Part shown: in pieces, positions 25,751-34,211 of the stretch | How positions within the stretch are numbered: the stretch's first letter is position 1 | How the letters are laid out: every line of letters begins with the position of its first letter | NCBI GenBank assembly: GCA_964635675.1 | Contig: CAZWPT010000004.1 | Coordinates: forward strand, 1 to 64,000 | DNA length: 64,000 bases | Origin: JAAOZP01 sp964635675 | GTDB taxonomy: Archaea; Thermoproteota; EX4484-205; JAAOZP01 | Reading direction: 5' to 3' | Position numbers and translations under genes: made by a program | Notes under the pieces: model-generated | Seen by the model: only the letters and a program-made list of their open reading frames with translations | Told to the model about the DNA's origin: nothing | Databases searched by the model: none

Positions 25751-27262
25751 GTGAGCAGCATTAGGCTGAAGTACTCTGGACTGGTCAACTTCGCCTCGAG
25801 GATGATTTCAGTCCTAACAGGATTACTTTTTACGATGCTTGTTACCAGAAGGCTTACCGAAGAGCTTTTCGGAACCTGGCAGTTTTATGCAAGCCTGCTA
25901 AGTTATTTCACAATACCTTCAAGCATCTCAAACTACTGGCTTACCAGGTTTACAGGAAGAGGGAAGCCGGTTGCGAAATCAGGAGTTTTATTCAACAGCG
26001 TGGTTTCACTGGTTTCAGCAGCGGTCTTCACCGTCCTGTCCCCGGTTTTCGCATCGAGCGTGAGCGTCGACCCGTTAACGATACTCGCGTTCATAATGTG
26101 GATAGTAGCGATACATCACACGTCGAGCTTGGAATCCGTATGTCACGGGGTTGAGCCCCATGTAGTCGGCTATGGGACAATTATTTTCGAGGCTTCTAAG
26201 GTGGTTGTCGGAGCAACGCTAGTCGGGTACTTCAGGCTATCCCTTTTCGGTGCAGTTCTATCAGTGGACCTAGCCTTAATAATTCAGGCGCTGTACTACT
26301 CGCTGAGGCTCTCTAAACATCTTAAGGGTTCATTCAAGCTGGGAGAGGTTGGCCGATGGTTCAGGATGGGCTGGATTCCTTTAGCATCGATTGCTCCCGG
26401 CATCGTGTATTCTCAGGATGCCCTAGTCCTAACGCTGTTAACAGGGTCTCTGCTTCCAGTAGCATACATTAGGGCTGCGAACATTTTCGCAGGAGTTATA
26501 CTTTTCGCCGGGGCTTTGGCAATAGGGCTTTACCCGAAACTCCTGTCTGGTGGAACAGGCAGGGATGTCAAGGAGTCGCTGGAGCTCGTACTGCTCTTCC
26601 TGATACCCATGACACTCGGGCAGCTGATACTTGCTGAGCCCCTACTATATCTTTTGAGGGAAGGTTATGCGCCTGTGCACAATGTTCTCAGAGTAATGGC
26701 TGTGTGCTCTGCAGTTATCGTGATGAAAAGTTTTTTCTCAACAGTCATACTGGGCGTTGAGAAGACTGATGTTGGTGAAAATGCTTCGTGGAAAAAACTA
26801 TTGGAATCGTATCTCATAAGAATCCCCCTTATCGACTTAGCTGGTTCAGTTGCTTACGTAACAGTGGCCGGAGTAGTGTCTAAGATCCTGCAGGATTTGG
26901 AGAGCCCGCTAATGCTATTCTCCACGTCTGCAGCTGTATGCTACTTGCTGGTTAACCTCTCAATAGCTCTTTACTACATACGGCTCTCCAAGCGTCTAGT
27001 CGTCTTCAGTTTAGATTTCAAGAGAGTATTCAAAATCTTTATCTCGGGGGTTCTTATGTCAGCTGTACTGCTAACGCTGTATCCTGAATCAGCTAAAAGC
27101 GGGCAGATAATGGTCGTATTAACGTCGCTGATGCCCGTCATCCTAGCCGGCGTGGTTGTTTATTTCACCACTCTATGTTTAATAGACCAGGAATCCAGGG
27201 AAATGTTGAAAACTGTTTTAAACTGGCTTCTAGCTAAGACCGGCTTAAACTCTTTATTCTAA
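25751..27262 (+). CDS. MOP-superfamily polysaccharide/lipid-oligosaccharide flippase
   Basis: The product has about 503 residues and 12-14 hydrophobic segments with the Wzx/MATE-like pattern. An N-terminal LVNFASRMISVLTGLLFTML helix precedes VTRRLTEELFGTWQF, the conserved loop after helix 1. It would flip lipid-linked glycans across the membrane for surface polysaccharide or N-glycan assembly. A GTG start is chosen because a TATA box lies ~25 bases upstream; a TTG 15 bases further upstream is possible. The 3' end overlaps the convergent ROK kinase gene by 9 bases. A GT2 glycosyltransferase nearby supports a cell-surface glycan role. Confidence 0.8.
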   Translation: MSSIRLKYSGLVNFASRMISVLTGLLFTMLVTRRLTEELFGTWQFYASLLSYFTIPSSISNYWLTRFTGRGKPVAKSGVLFNSVVSLVSAAVFTVLSPVFASSVSVDPLTILAFIMWIVAIHHTSSLESVCHGVEPHVVGYGTIIFEASKVVVGATLVGYFRLSLFGAVLSVDLALIIQALYYSLRLSKHLKGSFKLGEVGRWFRMGWIPLASIAPGIVYSQDALVLTLLTGSLLPVAYIRAANIFAGVILFAGALAIGLYPKLLSGGTGRDVKESLELVLLFLIPMTLGQLILAEPLLYLLREGYAPVHNVLRVMAVCSAVIVMKSFFSTVILGVEKTDVGENASWKKLLESYLIRIPLIDLAGSVAYVTVAGVVSKILQDLESPLMLFSTSAAVCYLLVNLSIALYYIRLSKRLVVFSLDFKRVFKIFISGVLMSAVLLTLYPESAKSGQIMVVLTSLMPVILAGVVVYFTTLCLIDQESREMLKTVLNWLLAKTGLNSLF

Positions 27263-28210
27263 CGCGGCAGCCAAGGCACCGTAGAGAACCGCGTCCTCGC
27301 CAAGCGGGGTTATAGTTATCTCCGGCAGTCTGTTTATAGCATACTTAGGAATATTTTTCTTAACCGGTTCGAGTATGAGTTCGCTGTTGAAAAGAGCGAC
27401 TGAGCCACCGACTGTTATTAGCTCAGGGTCATACGTGTTTACTATGTTGGCAAAGCCGATTGCGTTAAGCAACCCTATTTCCCCGATGATTCTAAGCGCC
27501 ATCTCGTCTCCTCCCCTAGCGGCTTCGAAAAGCATTTTGGGGGCGGCATTCGAAAAATCCTCTTGGAAAAGCTTTCTCAGGGAGCTCTTGTTGAAATCTA
27601 CGCACCATTCTTTTAAGAGTAGCTTCGCGTAATTGACCATTCCGGTCCCGCTGCAATAAGCTTCCCAGTGTCCACGTTTTCCACATCCGCACTCGAGAAG
27701 CCCTTCCTTATCCACTACTATGTGGCCAACCTCATGCGCGTTGCCGTCTTTTCCAAGCAGAAGGTGTCCGTCAACTATCGCTCCACCACCTATCCCAGTG
27801 CTTATTGTAACGTAAACAATATTCTCCATGTTCCTGCCTGCTCCAAACCTCTTTTCCCCAAGGACGGCTGCAACACAATCGTTTAAAAGTCTGACTGGTG
27901 CGTTAAAATGTTTTTCAATGCCTTCAACAATCGGAATTATACCCACCCGCAGGTTTGGAGGGTTGACTATCAATCCTTTCTTCAAGTCGAGTGGCCCTAT
28001 CGACCCTACTCCAACCGCCTTCAAGCTTCTATCCGTTAATTCTAGAGAGCTGAGGGCATTTCTCCCCATTTCAACAATCTGCCTCACAACATCTCGCCCT
28101 GTTCCACCAGTTGTCCTCCCTGTCTTCTTCAGAAGTATCCTTCCCTCCGCGTCGGATAAGGCGACCCTCACGTTTGTTGCTCCAAGATCTACTCCGAGTA
28201 CTATGCTCAA
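27254..28210 (-). CDS. ROK-family sugar kinase (glucokinase-like)
   Basis: The product has 318 residues. The phosphate loop is VLGVDLGATNVRVA. The catalytic Asp is in LLNDCVAAVLGE (~113). The ROK signature STGIGGGAIVDG is followed by EVGHIVVD and the zinc motif CGCGKRGHWEAYCSG. Archaeal members phosphorylate glucose or related hexoses with ATP. It would feed sugars released by the glycosidases nearby into central metabolism. Specificity cannot be read from the motifs. Confidence 0.9.
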   Translation of the reverse strand: MSIVLGVDLGATNVRVALSDAEGRILLKKTGRTTGGTGRDVVRQIVEMGRNALSSLELTDRSLKAVGVGSIGPLDLKKGLIVNPPNLRVGIIPIVEGIEKHFNAPVRLLNDCVAAVLGEKRFGAGRNMENIVYVTISTGIGGGAIVDGHLLLGKDGNAHEVGHIVVDKEGLLECGCGKRGHWEAYCSGTGMVNYAKLLLKEWCVDFNKSSLRKLFQEDFSNAAPKMLFEAARGGDEMALRIIGEIGLLNAIGFANIVNTYDPELITVGGSVALFNSELILEPVKKNIPKYAINRLPEITITPLGEDAVLYGALAAALE

Positions 28211-28240
28211 CCTGGTTCAAAAACTAGAGTATAGCCTGAT

Positions 28241-28615
28241 TTATCTTTTTAGCATCCTGGTAAAACTCTTTAGTTGCTTCTTCAAATCCTTCAAATCATC
28301 TAGGAAAAGCCTGAACCCCACGGTCACGGTGCTTGAACTCAGCTTCCAAGGGATGCTGGTTAAACCAGCCTCGTATATAAGCATCACCAGGTTTTGAGCT
28401 GAAAGCGTTAATACGCCTAGCACGGCAACTATTACTCCAACCAGCCAATGGTGTATTCTAAGCCCCTTTACTGAGAACTCGTAATTCCTGTTTTTAACCC
28501 TGTTTAGAACTATTCTAGTTGCCTTATCCATTGCCCAGAACAACGTGATAGACTGGGTTGTGCTAAAGATTATTTCTGGAACACCTGCTGGCAGCATGCT
28601 GAAAATTCTCAGCAT
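28241..28615 (-). CDS. Small membrane protein of unknown function
   Basis: The product has up to 124 residues. A hydrophobic helix (~57-80, HHWLVGVIVAVLGVLTL) is preceded by an RNYEFSVKGLRIHHW stretch. The start is uncertain: the first ATG lies inside an inverted repeat, and a TATA-like CTTTTTAAC only ~12 bases upstream suggests translation begins further in, for example at 28597 or 28531. The family is not recognised. It lies 30 bases upstream of the ROK kinase gene and may share its transcript. Confidence 0.5.
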   Translation of the reverse strand: MLRIFSMLPAGVPEIIFSTTQSITLFWAMDKATRIVLNRVKNRNYEFSVKGLRIHHWLVGVIVAVLGVLTLSAQNLVMLIYEAGLTSIPWKLSSSTVTVGFRLFLDDLKDLKKQLKSFTRMLKR

Positions 28616-28617
28616 GC
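28594..28617. repeat. Perfect inverted repeat over the start of the small membrane protein gene
   Basis: GCATGCTGA (28594-28602), a 6-base spacer, then TCAGCATGC (28609-28617). The right arm contains the most upstream ATG of the minus-strand gene. It could be an operator or an mRNA hairpin that hides that start. Confidence 0.6.
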
Positions 28618-28760
28618 ATAGTTAAAAAGCTTTCTAACCTTGTTCAGTGTTCTAAGTCGATTGCTTGTTTAAACGTCGATGCTTTGCTTCCGAAGTCTTC
28701 TAAAAGTCATTTTTATCCCTCTGCCCCCGTCTCTCTTTCTAGATAAGATTTCACGAACAG

Positions 28761-29585
28761 TTAATACAGCTTTCTATAGTATCTTTTTTCAGGCGGAACC
28801 TTTCTCTTGAGAAGCTCGCTAAAAACGTTGTAAAGCCATTCGTAGAAGCTTCTGCCGAAACCATACTTCTCATACCTTCTCATGGAGAAGTATACTCTAA
28901 GCCCTCCGTCGAACATTATTCTACCGGTTTTTCTCATTCTGAACTGAAGCCCGTAGTCGTCACCCGCCCCTACTGCCGGAAAGCCTCTCATAATTATGAA
29001 TTGCTTTTTCCTGAAAGCTGTGTTAGCGCCGACACTCATGTATATCCTAAACCTGTAAAGGATTTTCACGAAAACATTGTTCAACTCTATCAGGAAAGTG
29101 TTTTTAAAACTCCTTTCTATCGGGGTCACCACGCCATACACCATAACGACATCCGGGTGGGTGTTAAAATCGTGGATTACTCTCTCAAGCAGATAGGGCG
29201 TAGCCATGCAGTCTGCATCGGTTGTGAAAACCAGGTCTGCCTCAGCATTTTTCACCCCGTCGTTTCTCGCTCCTCCGACTGTAGGGGTCTCTTGCCTCAC
29301 TATCTTGTCAGCATACTTTCTACATATATCTAGAGTCCTGTCTCTGCTCCCCCCATCTACAATGATGATCTCGTAATCCGACCTTGGGATGGTTTGCCAG
29401 CTTAGCGTCGTGAGCAGTTTCCCAATATACTTCTCCTCGTTGAACGTTGGTATCACTATGGATATTTTCCTGTTTCCCAATACTGCTTGCTTAACCAAAT
29501 AAAACCGGGTATTTAAAAGTGGGTTGCCTTGGAAAACATGTTTTTCCCCGAGAAATAGCCTTAGAAATTGCTTACGCTGGAACAT
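28761..29585 (-). CDS. Glycosyltransferase family 2
   Basis: The product has 274 residues. The GT-A fold begins at ISIVIPTFNEEKYIG (~41), with VDGGSRDRT, a GGARNDGV segment and the metal-binding TTDADCM. C-terminal GAGDDYGLQFRMRK corresponds to the acceptor-side ED motif. It transfers a sugar from a nucleotide or dolichol donor, probably for surface glycans with the flippase. About 40 residues precede the GT-A core, which is long but is supported by a TATA-like CTTTTATC 28 bases upstream of the ATG. Confidence 0.9.
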   Translation of the reverse strand: MFQRKQFLRLFLGEKHVFQGNPLLNTRFYLVKQAVLGNRKISIVIPTFNEEKYIGKLLTTLSWQTIPRSDYEIIIVDGGSRDRTLDICRKYADKIVRQETPTVGGARNDGVKNAEADLVFTTDADCMATPYLLERVIHDFNTHPDVVMVYGVVTPIERSFKNTFLIELNNVFVKILYRFRIYMSVGANTAFRKKQFIIMRGFPAVGAGDDYGLQFRMRKTGRIMFDGGLRVYFSMRRYEKYGFGRSFYEWLYNVFSELLKRKVPPEKRYYRKLY

Positions 29586-29610
29586 GCAAAACGTCTTTTC
29601 AGCCTACTGA

Positions 29611-29624
29611 TAAAAGTTTATAAA
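29611..29624. promoter_or_regulatory. Overlapping back-to-back TATA elements
   Basis: GATAAAAG (read on the minus strand as CTTTTATC) serves the GT2 gene with 28-base spacing. The overlapping palindrome TTTATAAA (29617-29624) is centred 26.5 bases before the ATG at 29647 of the plus-strand gene. The two leaderless promoters therefore share bases and would compete for TBP. Confidence 0.5.
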
Positions 29625-29646
29625 AACGTTGTTTAAAGTAGGCAGT

Positions 29647-30708
29647 ATGACGAGTGGTTATAAGAAGGCGTTTTGGGTGAATCCGAAGCCTATTGCCGAG
29701 AACCCTGAGAAACATGTTAGAGAAATAGTGGAAATGGGTGCTGACGAAATTTTTCTGCTGAGCATAGATGGCGAGGGAGCCCTCTACCCCGCTAAGATTT
29801 CAGTTGTTGCAAAGGAGGCTGCTCAAAAGAGCTTGATAGGAGACGTTATAAGGGAAGCGAAGAGAAGCGGGTTAAAGGTTCACGCATGGGTGGTTGCTTT
29901 AAACAAGCCGAATAGGGAGCTGGCTGCTAAAAGGAAGGACTGGTTTGTTGTGAGCAGAGAGGGGAAGAGCTGCGTTGACAGCCCGCCTTACGTTGAAGGC
30001 TACAAATGGCTCTGTCCCTCGAACGATGAGGTGAAGAGCTATTTCACTGGCACAGTCCAGGAGCTTATGGAGACCTATGACTTGGATGGTGTTCATCTCG
30101 ACTATATTAGGCTTCCAGATATCTTCCTCCCTGAAGGGTTAAGGGATAGATACGGCTTGGAAAGGGAGGTAGACGTCTACAGGGGGGAGTTCGACTTCTG
30201 CTATTGTGAAAAATGTAGAAACGGGTTTAAGAAGGAGTTTGGCATAGATCCCTTGGAAATCGGGTTCGGGTCGCGAAAATGGTATGAGTGGCACGCGTGG
30301 AGAGCTGAAAGGATTACTGAGATAGTTAAAAACTTCCATAGGACTGTGAAAAACTATGATAATGCTATTGAGACTTCAGCCGCTGTTTTCGCGACACCGG
30401 GATACGCGTATAGGATTGTTTTTCAAAAGTGGTGCGAGTGGCCGCTTGACAGTTTTGAACCGATGATATACCATGAGTACTATGAGAAAAACATAAAATG
30501 GATTGGTGAAGCAGTCATGGAGGGTGTTGCGTGCGGTAAAATGATAGTTGCCGGAATCCAGTTTCAATTTTTAAGGAGCAGGAGGGACGTGGAGGAAGCG
30601 GTGAACGTTGCCTTGGAAAAAGGCTCGAGCGGAGTCTGCTTCTTCCTATACCCTTTGCAACATCCAGAGCTTAAGGAGGCTGTGAAAGAAGCGTTTTCAA
30701 AATTCTGA
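29647..30708 (+). CDS. Putative TIM-barrel glycosidase (GHL10/DUF187-like)
   Basis: The product has about 353 residues and no signal peptide. The barrel begins KKAFWVNPKP, with GADEIFLLSIDGEGA and VIREAKRSGLKVHAWVVAL. The conserved strand DGVHLDYIRLPD (~residue 146) marks the GHL10/'family 10-like' group and carries the probable catalytic Asp. A CYCEKC segment (~190) looks like a structural metal site. The substrate is unknown. A TTG 18 bases upstream is also in frame, but TATA spacing favours this ATG. Confidence 0.8.
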   Translation: MTSGYKKAFWVNPKPIAENPEKHVREIVEMGADEIFLLSIDGEGALYPAKISVVAKEAAQKSLIGDVIREAKRSGLKVHAWVVALNKPNRELAAKRKDWFVVSREGKSCVDSPPYVEGYKWLCPSNDEVKSYFTGTVQELMETYDLDGVHLDYIRLPDIFLPEGLRDRYGLEREVDVYRGEFDFCYCEKCRNGFKKEFGIDPLEIGFGSRKWYEWHAWRAERITEIVKNFHRTVKNYDNAIETSAAVFATPGYAYRIVFQKWCEWPLDSFEPMIYHEYYEKNIKWIGEAVMEGVACGKMIVAGIQFQFLRSRRDVEEAVNVALEKGSSGVCFFLYPLQHPELKEAVKEAFSKF

Positions 30709-30804
30709 ACGCTTATCGATCGGCTGTTCAGTAAGCAATGTCTAAGGGTCGCCTAGCTGGTATCAAGTTAGATTAAAATAGGCTTCTCGCCTACACTGTG
30801 GAGG
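30709..30804 (+). promoter_or_regulatory. Short intergenic region with TATA-like element
   Basis: GATTAAAATA (~30772-30781) is centred about 28 bases upstream of the ATG at 30805. GTGGAGG abuts that ATG too closely to serve as a normal ribosome site, so leaderless initiation is likely. Confidence 0.35.
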
Positions 30805-32166
30805 ATGAGGCTGGAGGAGGCTATGCGGCTTAAACCATATGGGAGTTTCGACGTAGTGGTGGCGGGGGGAGGTACTGCTGGAGCCGTGGCCGCAATAGCG
30901 GCTGCGAGAAATGGTGTGAAAACCCTTGTTGTAGAGCAGTTCGGTTTCCTAGGGGGAAGCGGGTCAGCCGCCCTCGTCATACCCATGATGCCGAACCATG
31001 TGGAGGGGAAACCCTTGGTCAGAGGGATAAGCCAAGAGATACAGAGTCGTCTTCTAGAACTGGGCTGTGCTGCAACAGATAAAAACGGTAATGAGGGCTG
31101 GTTCAATCCAGAGGCCTTAAAATTCGTGTTGGAGGAAATGGTTTTAGAGGCTGGTGGGGAAATCCTCTATTTCACGCTTGTCGAGGATGTCATAATGGAG
31201 GGTGAAGAGCTTAGGGGAATAGTTGTGGCCAATAAGTCGGGGAGGCAAGCGGTTTTCTCGAAAATCGTCATAGACTCGACTGGAGACGGGGATGTGGCTG
31301 CGCTCGCGGGAGTCCCTTTCGAATCCGGAAGAAAGGAGGACGGTGTTAGTCAACCGATGTCGTTAAGGTTCATGGTGGGGAACGTTGACTTAAGCAAACT
31401 GGCTGATTTCCTGCTTGAAAACGACAATAGGAGTTACGTCGACCCGCCGCTAATAGAGTTCGCAATAGTTCCAGGCGGAGGCTGGCCTCTTGAAAAATTC
31501 TTCCGAGAAGGTGTTGAAGAAGGCTTTCTGAATGATTCTGACATAGTCTATTTTCAAGCGTTCAGCGTCCCTGGAATGCCCGGGGTCGTAGCGTTCAACT
31601 GTCCAAGAATAATAGGCAACTATAAGGGTTTCGACGCGGATCATCTTACGGAAGCAGTGATACAGGGTAGGAGGAGAATTAGTAGGCTTTTCAGTTTTCT
31701 CAGGAAGAAAATCCCTGGCTTCGAAGAATCTTACCTCGCCATGACTGCGCCGATGGTCGGTGTAAGGGAGTCGAGGAGGATAGTTGGCGAGTACGTTCTT
31801 TCTGCACAGGACTATTTCAACGCCAGAAAGTTTGAAGACGCTGTTTCTCGAAACAGGTATCCGATTGACATACATCTGCCAACCAGCCGCCTGCCAGGCG
31901 AGAGGAAACTAGGCCCCGGAGAGTATCATGAGATACCTTACAGGTCACTGATACCGGTTAAGGTTGAAAACCTGATTGTTGCATGCAGGGCTCTCTCAGC
32001 ATCCTTCGAAGCTCACGGCGCGGTAAGAATCCAGCCGAACATGAGGGCAATAGGCCAGGCAGCGGGGGTTGCTGCCGCACTCTGCGTTAAGAAGGGGGTT
32101 AGGCCAAGACAGCTAGACGGAAAGGAGCTTAGGGAAAGCCTGGTTCAACAGGGCGCCTACCTCTAG
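30805..32166 (+). CDS. FAD-dependent oxidoreductase (FAD_oxidored family)
   Basis: The product has 453 residues. The N-terminal Rossmann motif VVAGGGTAGAVAAIAAARNG is followed by VVEQFGFLGGSGS. IDSTGDGDVAALAGVPFE is the second FAD-contact segment. MVGVRESRRIVGEYVL and the C-terminal QPNMRAIGQAAGVAAALC complete the PF12831 pattern. Such proteins are common in polysaccharide-use loci; the substrate is generally unknown and may be a sugar or sugar acid. The 3' end overlaps the 3' end of the UroD-like gene. Confidence 0.85.
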   Translation: MRLEEAMRLKPYGSFDVVVAGGGTAGAVAAIAAARNGVKTLVVEQFGFLGGSGSAALVIPMMPNHVEGKPLVRGISQEIQSRLLELGCAATDKNGNEGWFNPEALKFVLEEMVLEAGGEILYFTLVEDVIMEGEELRGIVVANKSGRQAVFSKIVIDSTGDGDVAALAGVPFESGRKEDGVSQPMSLRFMVGNVDLSKLADFLLENDNRSYVDPPLIEFAIVPGGGWPLEKFFREGVEEGFLNDSDIVYFQAFSVPGMPGVVAFNCPRIIGNYKGFDADHLTEAVIQGRRRISRLFSFLRKKIPGFEESYLAMTAPMVGVRESRRIVGEYVLSAQDYFNARKFEDAVSRNRYPIDIHLPTSRLPGERKLGPGEYHEIPYRSLIPVKVENLIVACRALSASFEAHGAVRIQPNMRAIGQAAGVAAALCVKKGVRPRQLDGKELRESLVQQGAYL

Positions 32167-33329
32167 CAGTATGTCACCCACCCGCAATGCTTCTTTAAGA
32201 GCGTAATAAAGTATTTGTAGTTCTCAAGAGGCACATCTGGAGGCACAGCGTGATCCACCCCGGGGAAATACCCTTTTCTTTTCACCAGCGGATGAACCCT
32301 GTAACCGACCTCTTTTTCAACCGACTCTTTATCCTTTGCAAGCTCTCTCTTATCTATCCCGCCTATCATGATTAAATCAGGATACTTCTCTCCAAGTTTT
32401 ACCACATCCATGCCTGCTGCTACTTCACACGGTATCACCCCGTTGAAGCCGAGCTTAAGCCAAATAGGTATCAGAAGCTCAACGTTTCCATCACTGTCTA
32501 CAATCAAAACCTTTACGCCATGCTCCCTGAAGAACCCGGCTATCTCGCTGTACGCTTTACTCATGAACTCTTTAACGGTTTCAGGCCCTATCATCGGCCC
32601 ATTCTTGTAAGCCATGTCCTCGTTTAAGATCACGAAGTCCAGGTCCAAATCGTCTACAGCCCTATGCAGAACTCGGGTTTGAAACTCTGCACAGAAATCC
32701 ATGATCTCCTTTATAAGGCCCGGGTTCCTATGGATTCCGAGAGCAATACCCTTTAAGCCAACCATGTCCCTAGTCCACCAGAATGGCCCCCTTATGGATA
32801 CGTATAGTGGATAGTTTCTCTCACGGTGTTTCTTAATCTGGGAATCCCAGCTCCCAGGGTATCTCTCAGCGTCAGTCGGGTCGTAACGCTTCTTAATCTT
32901 CAAGAAGTCTTCGCGATTCTTAACCGGGAAGTCAACCCAGCTCCTTGTAGCGAAGCCGCTCCAACCGTTTTTCCAATCATCTTGAAACCCTATCTGCTTT
33001 ATCCCGAGGCTGTCAACCCAAACCCTGTGTCTCTCGTCCTCCCTTACCACCCGGTATTCGAACACTGGCCTAGGCCCAAGGTCGATTAAGCCTGGGTCTG
33101 GCTTCCACTCGAATCCTTCACTAGGGTAGGATGCTATGTTGACGGCTTCAACCTCGCAGCCCTTGACGCCAAGGTATTCAGCTACCGCCGTGTTTTCCGG
33201 AAGCCCCTGCTTAACCCATTTTCTCAAAGTGGCTGGCCTAATGCTTCCAACGCCCCACAACGGTATCTTACTAGGGTTTTTAAACAAGGCTACTTGGAGA
33301 AACCGTTCTCGAGGCGTTATCGACTCCAC
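32163..33329 (-). CDS. Uroporphyrinogen decarboxylase/MtaA-like protein
   Basis: The product has about 388 residues from GTG (VESITPRERFLQVALFKNP), the usual beginning of UroD-like proteins of sugar loci, with AGGA six bases upstream. The frame continues upstream by ~80 codons, but that part overlaps the divergent aldolase gene and does not look like the family. MIGPETVKEFM, VIPCEVAAGMDVVKLGEKY, MIGGIDKREL and FPGVDHAVPPDVPLENYKYF are recognisable UroD-family segments. The HxCG zinc motif of MtaA methyltransferases reads VDSDGN, so methyl transfer by that mechanism is unlikely. No haem genes lie nearby. The function is unknown. Confidence 0.75.
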   Translation of the reverse strand: MESITPRERFLQVALFKNPSKIPLWGVGSIRPATLRKWVKQGLPENTAVAEYLGVKGCEVEAVNIASYPSEGFEWKPDPGLIDLGPRPVFEYRVVREDERHRVWVDSLGIKQIGFQDDWKNGWSGFATRSWVDFPVKNREDFLKIKKRYDPTDAERYPGSWDSQIKKHRERNYPLYVSIRGPFWWTRDMVGLKGIALGIHRNPGLIKEIMDFCAEFQTRVLHRAVDDLDLDFVILNEDMAYKNGPMIGPETVKEFMSKAYSEIAGFFREHGVKVLIVDSDGNVELLIPIWLKLGFNGVIPCEVAAGMDVVKLGEKYPDLIMIGGIDKRELAKDKESVEKEVGYRVHPLVKRKGYFPGVDHAVPPDVPLENYKYFITLLKKHCGWVTYC

Positions 33330-33339
33330 GGGTTTTCCT

Positions 33340-33372
33340 GCATTAACGATACAGGGATAAAAAGCTTTTAGG
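33340..33372. promoter_or_regulatory. Shared promoter region between UroD-like and aldolase genes
   Basis: GGATAAAAAGCTTTTAGGG holds a minus-strand CTTTTTATC about 33 bases before the GTG at 33329. The same bases read GATAAAAAG on the plus strand, about 42 bases before the aldolase ATG. The aldolase also has GTGAGG 5-6 bases before its start. Confidence 0.35.
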
Positions 33373-33401
33373 GCTCTAAGCCGGGTTATCCGTGAGGAAG
33401 C

Positions 33402-34166
33402 ATGAGCAGCTTTAAGGAGAGAATGAGAAGCGGGGAGGTTTTGATGGGCGCTATGATAGAGACTCCGGAGCCGGATGCTGCGGAGCTCATGGGCACCCTG
33501 GGGTTCGACTGGTTCTGGATAGACATGGAGCATTGCCCACTTGATTTCAAGGATGTTCAAACGATTCTTCAAGCCATTGGAAGATATGAGGCAGCAACCC
33601 TGGTCAGGGTTCCTTGGAACGATCCTGTTTATATAAAGAGGGCTCTAGACCTAGGGCCTACTGGTGTTATTGTTCCTTGGGTCAACAGTAGGGATGAGGC
33701 TGTAAAGGCAGTTATGGCCTGCAAGTATCCTCCGGAGGGGATTAGGGGCTGTGGCCCAAGGAGGCCGGTTTGGTACAAGGGTTTCACCGAGTATGTTAGG
33801 GGGGCTAATGAGAACGTGGTAGTGGTTGTTCAAATAGAAACTGGCGACGCTTTGAGAAACCTGGGTGAAATACTTTCTGTTCCAGGTGTGGATGGCACGA
33901 TGGTGGGCCCTGCAGACTTGTCTGCTTCCCTAGGCTACTTGGGCTACCCTGATGAGCCGAGGGTTGCCGAGGCGATAACGCATATAGCTAATATGCACAA
34001 AGGGACGAAAGTGTGCCCGGGAATAGCCTCCAACCCCAAGGATGCTGAGAAACACATAGAGCTTGGGTTCAGACTGTTGAACGTGGGCAGTGACCTAGGC
34101 TTTATGAGGATGGCTGCCGCCGCGACTCTTAAGGAATTGAAAGAATTCTTACAGAGGGGCTGCTGA
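33402..34166 (+). CDS. HpcH/HpaI-type 2-keto-3-deoxy-sugar-acid aldolase (RhmA-like)
   Basis: The product has 254 residues of the HpcH/HpaI fold. The catalytic His is in WIDMEHCPLD, followed by LVRVPWNDP (Arg), VVQIETGDA (metal-binding Glu) and VGPADLSASLG (metal-binding Asp). Family members split 2-keto-3-deoxy-L-rhamnonate and similar acids into pyruvate plus lactaldehyde or glycolaldehyde-type products. Next to a GH78 alpha-L-rhamnosidase, the rhamnonate version is the natural guess, but specificity is inferred from context. The gene is 45 bases from the convergent rhamnosidase gene. Confidence 0.9.
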   Translation: MSSFKERMRSGEVLMGAMIETPEPDAAELMGTLGFDWFWIDMEHCPLDFKDVQTILQAIGRYEAATLVRVPWNDPVYIKRALDLGPTGVIVPWVNSRDEAVKAVMACKYPPEGIRGCGPRRPVWYKGFTEYVRGANENVVVVVQIETGDALRNLGEILSVPGVDGTMVGPADLSASLGYLGYPDEPRVAEAITHIANMHKGTKVCPGIASNPKDAEKHIELGFRLLNVGSDLGFMRMAAAATLKELKEFLQRGC

Positions 34167-34211
34167 AATATTCTCGAGGGTTTGAAAAACGCTGAGACCC
34201 GACGGTCAGCG

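Noticed and set aside
33330..33572. N-terminal extension of the UroD-like protein
   Set aside because: It overlaps the start of the divergent aldolase gene, is not family-like, and lies upstream of the probable TATA box.
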